Shown here in pieces: positions 4,951-7,782 of a stretch of 7,782 bases of DNA (position 1 is its first letter; each line of letters starts with the position of its first letter). The stretch comes from JAWVZU01 sp033722075 (GTDB lineage Bacteria; Pseudomonadota; Gammaproteobacteria; Xanthomonadales; SZUA-38). The position numbers were made by a program, and so were the translations under genes. Where the stretch lies: assembly GCA_033722075.1 (NCBI GenBank), contig JAWVZU010000195.1:1-7782 (forward strand), in the 5' to 3' direction. The notes below the pieces were generated by a model. The model searched no databases and was not told the origin of the DNA. It saw only the letters and a program-made list of their open reading frames with translations.

Positions 4951-6579
4951 ATGGAAGATAGCCAGGACGTCGTCATCGGAAAAGTCACCCGGGTTGCCGT
5001 CGCCGAGATCCAGGCCAGTTTCGATCCCGAAGCGCTGGCGTCGGTGGAGGAGGGGATCGCAAAGGGTGCGATTCCCGCCGGCCGTGTCGGGTCCTACGTT
5101 TCGATCCGCGATTCGGGACGCCGGATCCTGGCCCGAGTCCAATCCTGTGATCAGGACGACCAGGGTAAATTGCTGGCGGTCCTGCTGGCGGTAGGAGAAC
5201 TTTCCAAGGAAGGGGTGTTTTTCCGTGGTGTCGCCCACTATCCGAGGCCAGGCGCCCAGGTCGAGGCGGCCGGCGACCGCCTGATCCGCAAACTGTTCCG
5301 GACCATCGCGCAGGGCGGACTGAGTCTCGGGACCATCCCGGCGCTGGGCAATACGCCCGTGGGAATCGACCCCAACCGGTTCTTCAACCGCCACGTGGCG
5401 GTGCTTGGCCAATCCGGCTCGGGCAAGTCTTGGGCGACGGCAACGATCATCCAGCGGGCGGTGGAAGCGATGCCCAATGCCCACATCGTGCTGCTGGACC
5501 TGCACGGCGAATACGCCTGGACCGACGACGAGGGCGCCACCCATACCGCCTTCAAGGACAAGACGGCCCGCTACCTCGATGCGCGAGACCTGGAGATTCC
5601 CTACTGGCTGCTGACCTTCGCGGAGCTGTCAGATCTGTTGATCGATCGCGACGACGAGAACGCGCCGACCCACTCGGCGTTTATCCGAGAGAACCTGGAA
5701 GACCTGAAGCGGGGCGGCCAGCGCAAGGACGACTATCCCCATATCACGGTGGACTCCCCGGTCTATTATTCCCTGGAAGAGCTGTTTGACCGGATCAAGG
5801 AAGCCAACGACCAGATGCTGGACTTCGGGAAGACCCCCGGGCCCCTTTACGGTCTGTTCGACAAGCTCCTTACCCGGTTCGAAAGCCGCCTGACGGATAA
5901 CCGTTACCAGTTCCTGTTCAAACCGCGCAAACGGACCTCGTCGGAGAGCATGGAGGGGCTGCTCCGCGACTTTGTCGGTCTCGGTGAGCCGCGAGCCCAG
6001 ATTACGATCATCGATCTCAGCTCCGTGCCGTTCGACGTTCGACCGACGGTGTGCGCCCAGATCGGGCGGGTGGCCTTCGAGTTCAACTACTGGAATCGTC
6101 GCTACCGGGAGTTTCCCCTGTTCCTGGTGTGCGAGGAGGCGCACGCCTATATTCCGCGTGAGCGGGGCTCGGAGTTCGAGGGCGCCCGGAAATCGATGGA
6201 ACGTATTGCCAAGGAAGGCCGAAAGTACGGCGTGGGCCTGTGCGTGATCAGCCAGCGGCCCAAGGAGGTCTCGGAAACGGTCCTGGCCCAGTGCGGCAAC
6301 TTCCTGTGTCTGCGCATGACCAACCCGGATGACCAGGACTATGTTCGCCAGCTCGTTCCCGAAAGCGAGGGCAAGTTGATCGACATCCTGGCGGGCTTGA
6401 GCCGTGGCGAAGTGATGGCCCTGGGGGAGGGCATCCCGATTCCGATCCGGTTTCGCTTCTACAAGCCGGATCCGGCGCCCCACAGCCGTGACGTGAACTA
6501 CGCCACCGGCTGGAAGGACGGTCCCGAGGACCTTGACGTGGCGCGCATCGTTCAGCGCTGGCGCTGGCAGCGCAGGTGA
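4951..6579 (+). CDS. HerA-like hexameric ATPase / DNA translocase
   Basis: This 542-residue protein belongs to the HerA/FtsK branch of P-loop ATPases (DUF87 type). Residues ~5-100 look like the N-terminal HAS-barrel, with VIGKVTRV and VGSYVSIRD. The ATPase core has Walker A GQSGSGKS (153-160), HIVLLDLHGEY (178-188) and Walker B FLVCEEAH (391-398) with the acidic pair E395/E396. A sensor-like SQRP follows (434-437), and KEGRKYGVGL (421-430) may supply the arginine finger. About 150 residues between LLDLHGEY and ITIIDLS probably form the family's helical insertion. HerA proteins form hexameric rings that pump double-stranded DNA, usually with the nuclease NurA in archaea or with SIR2-like or other effectors in bacterial defence loci. 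No such partner is seen nearby, so function here is open. GGGGAG at 4936-4941 supports the start. The TGA overlaps the GTG of the epimerase gene. Confidence 0.9.
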   Translation: MEDSQDVVIGKVTRVAVAEIQASFDPEALASVEEGIAKGAIPAGRVGSYVSIRDSGRRILARVQSCDQDDQGKLLAVLLAVGELSKEGVFFRGVAHYPRPGAQVEAAGDRLIRKLFRTIAQGGLSLGTIPALGNTPVGIDPNRFFNRHVAVLGQSGSGKSWATATIIQRAVEAMPNAHIVLLDLHGEYAWTDDEGATHTAFKDKTARYLDARDLEIPYWLLTFAELSDLLIDRDDENAPTHSAFIRENLEDLKRGGQRKDDYPHITVDSPVYYSLEELFDRIKEANDQMLDFGKTPGPLYGLFDKLLTRFESRLTDNRYQFLFKPRKRTSSESMEGLLRDFVGLGEPRAQITIIDLSSVPFDVRPTVCAQIGRVAFEFNYWNRRYREFPLFLVCEEAHAYIPRERGSEFEGARKSMERIAKEGRKYGVGLCVISQRPKEVSETVLAQCGNFLCLRMTNPDDQDYVRQLVPESEGKLIDILAGLSRGEVMALGEGIPIPIRFRFYKPDPAPHSRDVNYATGWKDGPEDLDVARIVQRWRWQRR

Positions 6580-7583
6580 GGGTTCTGGTCACCGGTTCGG
6601 CGGGATTCATCGGTTCCGCCGTTGCCGGCGCGCTGCTGGATGCCGGGCACGAGGTGCTCGGGATCGACAGCATCGGAGACTACTACGACCCACGGCTGAA
6701 GCTGGCCCGCCTGGATCGGCTGCTTAGCCGACCCGGTTTTGTCGAACGCCGGGTGGGTCTGGAAGACTGTGGCGCCGTCGCCGACGCGTTCCGCGAATTC
6801 GGGCCGCGGCGGGTCATCCATCTTGCCGCCCAGCCGGGCGTACGCTATTCGCTGGAAAATCCCGGCGCCTACATCGATTCCAATATCGTCGGTTTCGGAC
6901 ATGTGCTCGAAGGCTGTCGCCACGGTGACGTGGAGCATCTGGTCTACGCCTCGAGCAGTTCCGTCTACGGGGCCAACACGCGCATGCCTTTCTCTGTGCA
7001 CCAGAACGTCGATCACCCGGTCAGTCTCTATGCGGCAACCAAAAAGGCCAACGAACTCCTGGCGCACAGCTACAGCCACCTCTACCGTCTGCCGACCACC
7101 GGGCTGCGGTTCTTTACGGTTTACGGGCCCTGGGGGCGGCCGGACATGGCGCCGATGCTCTTCACCCGTGCGATTCTGGCGGGCGAGCCGATCAAGGTCT
7201 TCAACCACGGGCGTCACAAGCGCGACTTCACCTACATCGACGACATCGTGGCCGGCGTCATGGGGGTATTCGACGAGATTCCCGAACCGGATCCCGACTG
7301 GACCGGTGACGCGCCGGACCCCGCAAGCAGCAACGCGCCCTACCGGATCTACAACATCGGACACAACGAGCCGATCGAGCTGAACCGTTTCATCGACATT
7401 CTGGAGCAAAGCCTTGGCCGCGAGGCGGAGCGGGAACTGCTGCCCATGCAGCCCGGCGATGTGCCCAGTACCTATGCGGACATCAAGGGGCTGCGCGAAC
7501 TGATCGGCTACGAGCCTAAGGTCAGCATCGAGGAGGGTGTTGCCCGCTTCGTGGCCTGGTATCGGGACTACTATGATGTCTAG
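6576..7583 (+). CDS. NAD-dependent UDP-sugar epimerase, UDP-glucuronate 4-epimerase type
   Basis: This 335-residue extended short-chain dehydrogenase probably interconverts UDP-glucuronate and UDP-galacturonate in the cytoplasm, feeding capsule, exopolysaccharide or LPS synthesis. The NAD-binding motif TGSAGFIG is at 6-13, and D31 ends the second strand. The catalytic serine lies within ASSSSVYG (125-132), and the YxxxK pair is Y152/K156 in YAATK. FFTVYGPWGRPDMAP (179-193) and KRDFTYIDDIV (215-225) are typical of the CapI/UDP-glucuronate epimerase group. Length and the final EEGVARFVAWYRDYY are also typical of it. The start is GTG, in a 4-nt GTGA overlap with the HerA stop; no later start would keep the Rossmann motif, and no strong Shine-Dalgarno is present, so translation is probably coupled to HerA. 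No glycosyltransferase or polysaccharide gene is in the window. The related UDP-glucose 4-epimerase function is a less likely alternative. Confidence 0.92.
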   Translation: MRVLVTGSAGFIGSAVAGALLDAGHEVLGIDSIGDYYDPRLKLARLDRLLSRPGFVERRVGLEDCGAVADAFREFGPRRVIHLAAQPGVRYSLENPGAYIDSNIVGFGHVLEGCRHGDVEHLVYASSSSVYGANTRMPFSVHQNVDHPVSLYAATKKANELLAHSYSHLYRLPTTGLRFFTVYGPWGRPDMAPMLFTRAILAGEPIKVFNHGRHKRDFTYIDDIVAGVMGVFDEIPEPDPDWTGDAPDPASSNAPYRIYNIGHNEPIELNRFIDILEQSLGREAERELLPMQPGDVPSTYADIKGLRELIGYEPKVSIEEGVARFVAWYRDYYDV

Positions 7584-7590
7584 GAGATCA

Positions 7591-7623
7591 ATGTCGGATT
7601 CGACGGGCCCAGCGCCGGCATGA
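7591..7623 (+). other. possible 10-codon minigene after the epimerase
   Basis: ATG at 7591 starts a reading frame of ten codons (MSDSTGPAPA) ending in TGA at 7621-7623. AGGAG at 7582-7586, overlapping the epimerase stop, lies four bases upstream. The TGA falls in the loop of the following hairpin. It could be a chance match, a short leader, or the remnant start of a lost downstream gene. Confidence 0.15.
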
Positions 7624-7631
7624 CCGGCGCT
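7611..7631. terminator. hairpin between epimerase and amidohydrolase genes
   Basis: AGCGCCGG (7611-7618), loop CATGA, and CCGGCGCT (7624-7631) form a perfect, very GC-rich 8-bp stem between two convergent genes. The position and symmetry suit a shared bidirectional terminator. No T-run follows on either strand, so efficiency as an intrinsic terminator is uncertain. Nothing else is recognised in the 68-bp gap apart from the possible minigene. Confidence 0.5.
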
Positions 7632-7651
7632 CGGTCAGGACGCCGGGCGGC

Positions 7652-7782
7652 TCAGCGTTCTTCCTCTCCCCAACCTTTCCAGCCGGGGCCGCGGACGACA
7701 CGTCCCGGTGTCGCGCCCGTGTGTTCGCCGTCGCGCAGCACGGCCTCGCCGTTTACGAATACGTCGCGAACCCCGGTGGCGA
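7652..7782 (-). CDS. D-aminoacylase-type amidohydrolase, C-terminal end (5' part outside the window)
   Basis: On the minus strand a frame enters from the right edge and ends at TGA (complement of 7652-7654), giving the last 42 residues of a protein. It reads ATGVRDVFVNGEAVLRDG, then EHTGATPGRVVRGPGW and a charged tail. The sequence V-x-VNGE-V-RDGEHTGA-PGRV-RG is the closing beta-sandwich signature of amidohydrolases of the N-acyl-D-amino-acid deacylase (D-aminoacylase) group. These are zinc enzymes that hydrolyse N-acyl groups from D-amino acids or related amides. The metal-binding domain lies outside the window, so activity and substrate cannot be judged. The gene converges on the epimerase, with a hairpin between them. 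Confidence 0.8.
   Translation of the reverse strand, partial: ATGVRDVFVNGEAVLRDGEHTGATPGRVVRGPGWKGWGEEER

Noticed and set aside
4125..6579. A HerA-based anti-phage defence island.
   Set aside because: No nuclease, SIR2, reverse transcriptase, restriction or toxin gene is visible, and the flanking genes are metabolic or signalling. HerA alone is not enough.
5629..7409. Minus-strand open frames of about 285 codons opposite the HerA and epimerase genes.
   Set aside because: They are antisense shadows of proteins with intact catalytic motifs, and show no family resemblance.

Overview
The window is dense, GC-rich bacterial chromosome with short intergenic gaps and long spurious antisense frames. 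The gene families fit a proteobacterium, most likely a gammaproteobacterium: a Tat-exported aldo/keto reductase, a ParA / TPR-methyltransferase / SpoIIE-phosphatase cluster, a HerA-type ATPase, a UDP-uronate epimerase and a D-aminoacylase. That assignment is inferred from protein character, not from a marker gene. No RNA gene, CRISPR array, insertion sequence, attachment site or replication origin was seen.

Layout. (1) Positions 1-1341, plus strand: the 3' end of an ATP-grasp ligase-like gene, then a Tat-signal aldo/keto reductase 53 nt downstream. (2) Positions 1367-4844, minus strand: a compact three-gene operon read ParA-like ATPase -> TPR-methyltransferase -> SpoIIE/PP2C phosphatase, with junctions of +2 nt and a 4-nt ATGA overlap. 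A 9-bp inverted repeat holding both stop codons separates it from the convergent reductase. (3) Positions 4845-4950: a comparatively AT-rich divergent promoter region, the only substantial non-coding stretch apart from the last gap. (4) Positions 4951-7583, plus strand: a HerA-like hexameric ATPase whose stop overlaps the GTG start of a UDP-glucuronate-4-epimerase-type sugar epimerase. (5) Positions 7584-7782: a hairpin, then the C-terminus of a minus-strand D-aminoacylase-type amidohydrolase running off the right edge.

The most interesting unit is the minus-strand operon. An orphan ParA/MinD-type ATPase (no ParB or parS seen) is joined to a TPR-containing methyltransferase of unknown substrate and to a SpoIIE-type Ser/Thr phosphatase with no partner anti-anti-sigma factor or kinase in view. 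Tight junctions imply co-expression. A plausible but unproven reading is a positioning-and-signalling module in which ParA places a cargo, the TPR protein acts as scaffold or modifier, and the phosphatase gives the output. The divergent HerA-like gene shares its promoter region but lacks the nuclease partner usual for HerA systems. Whether it belongs to the same module cannot be decided from this window.
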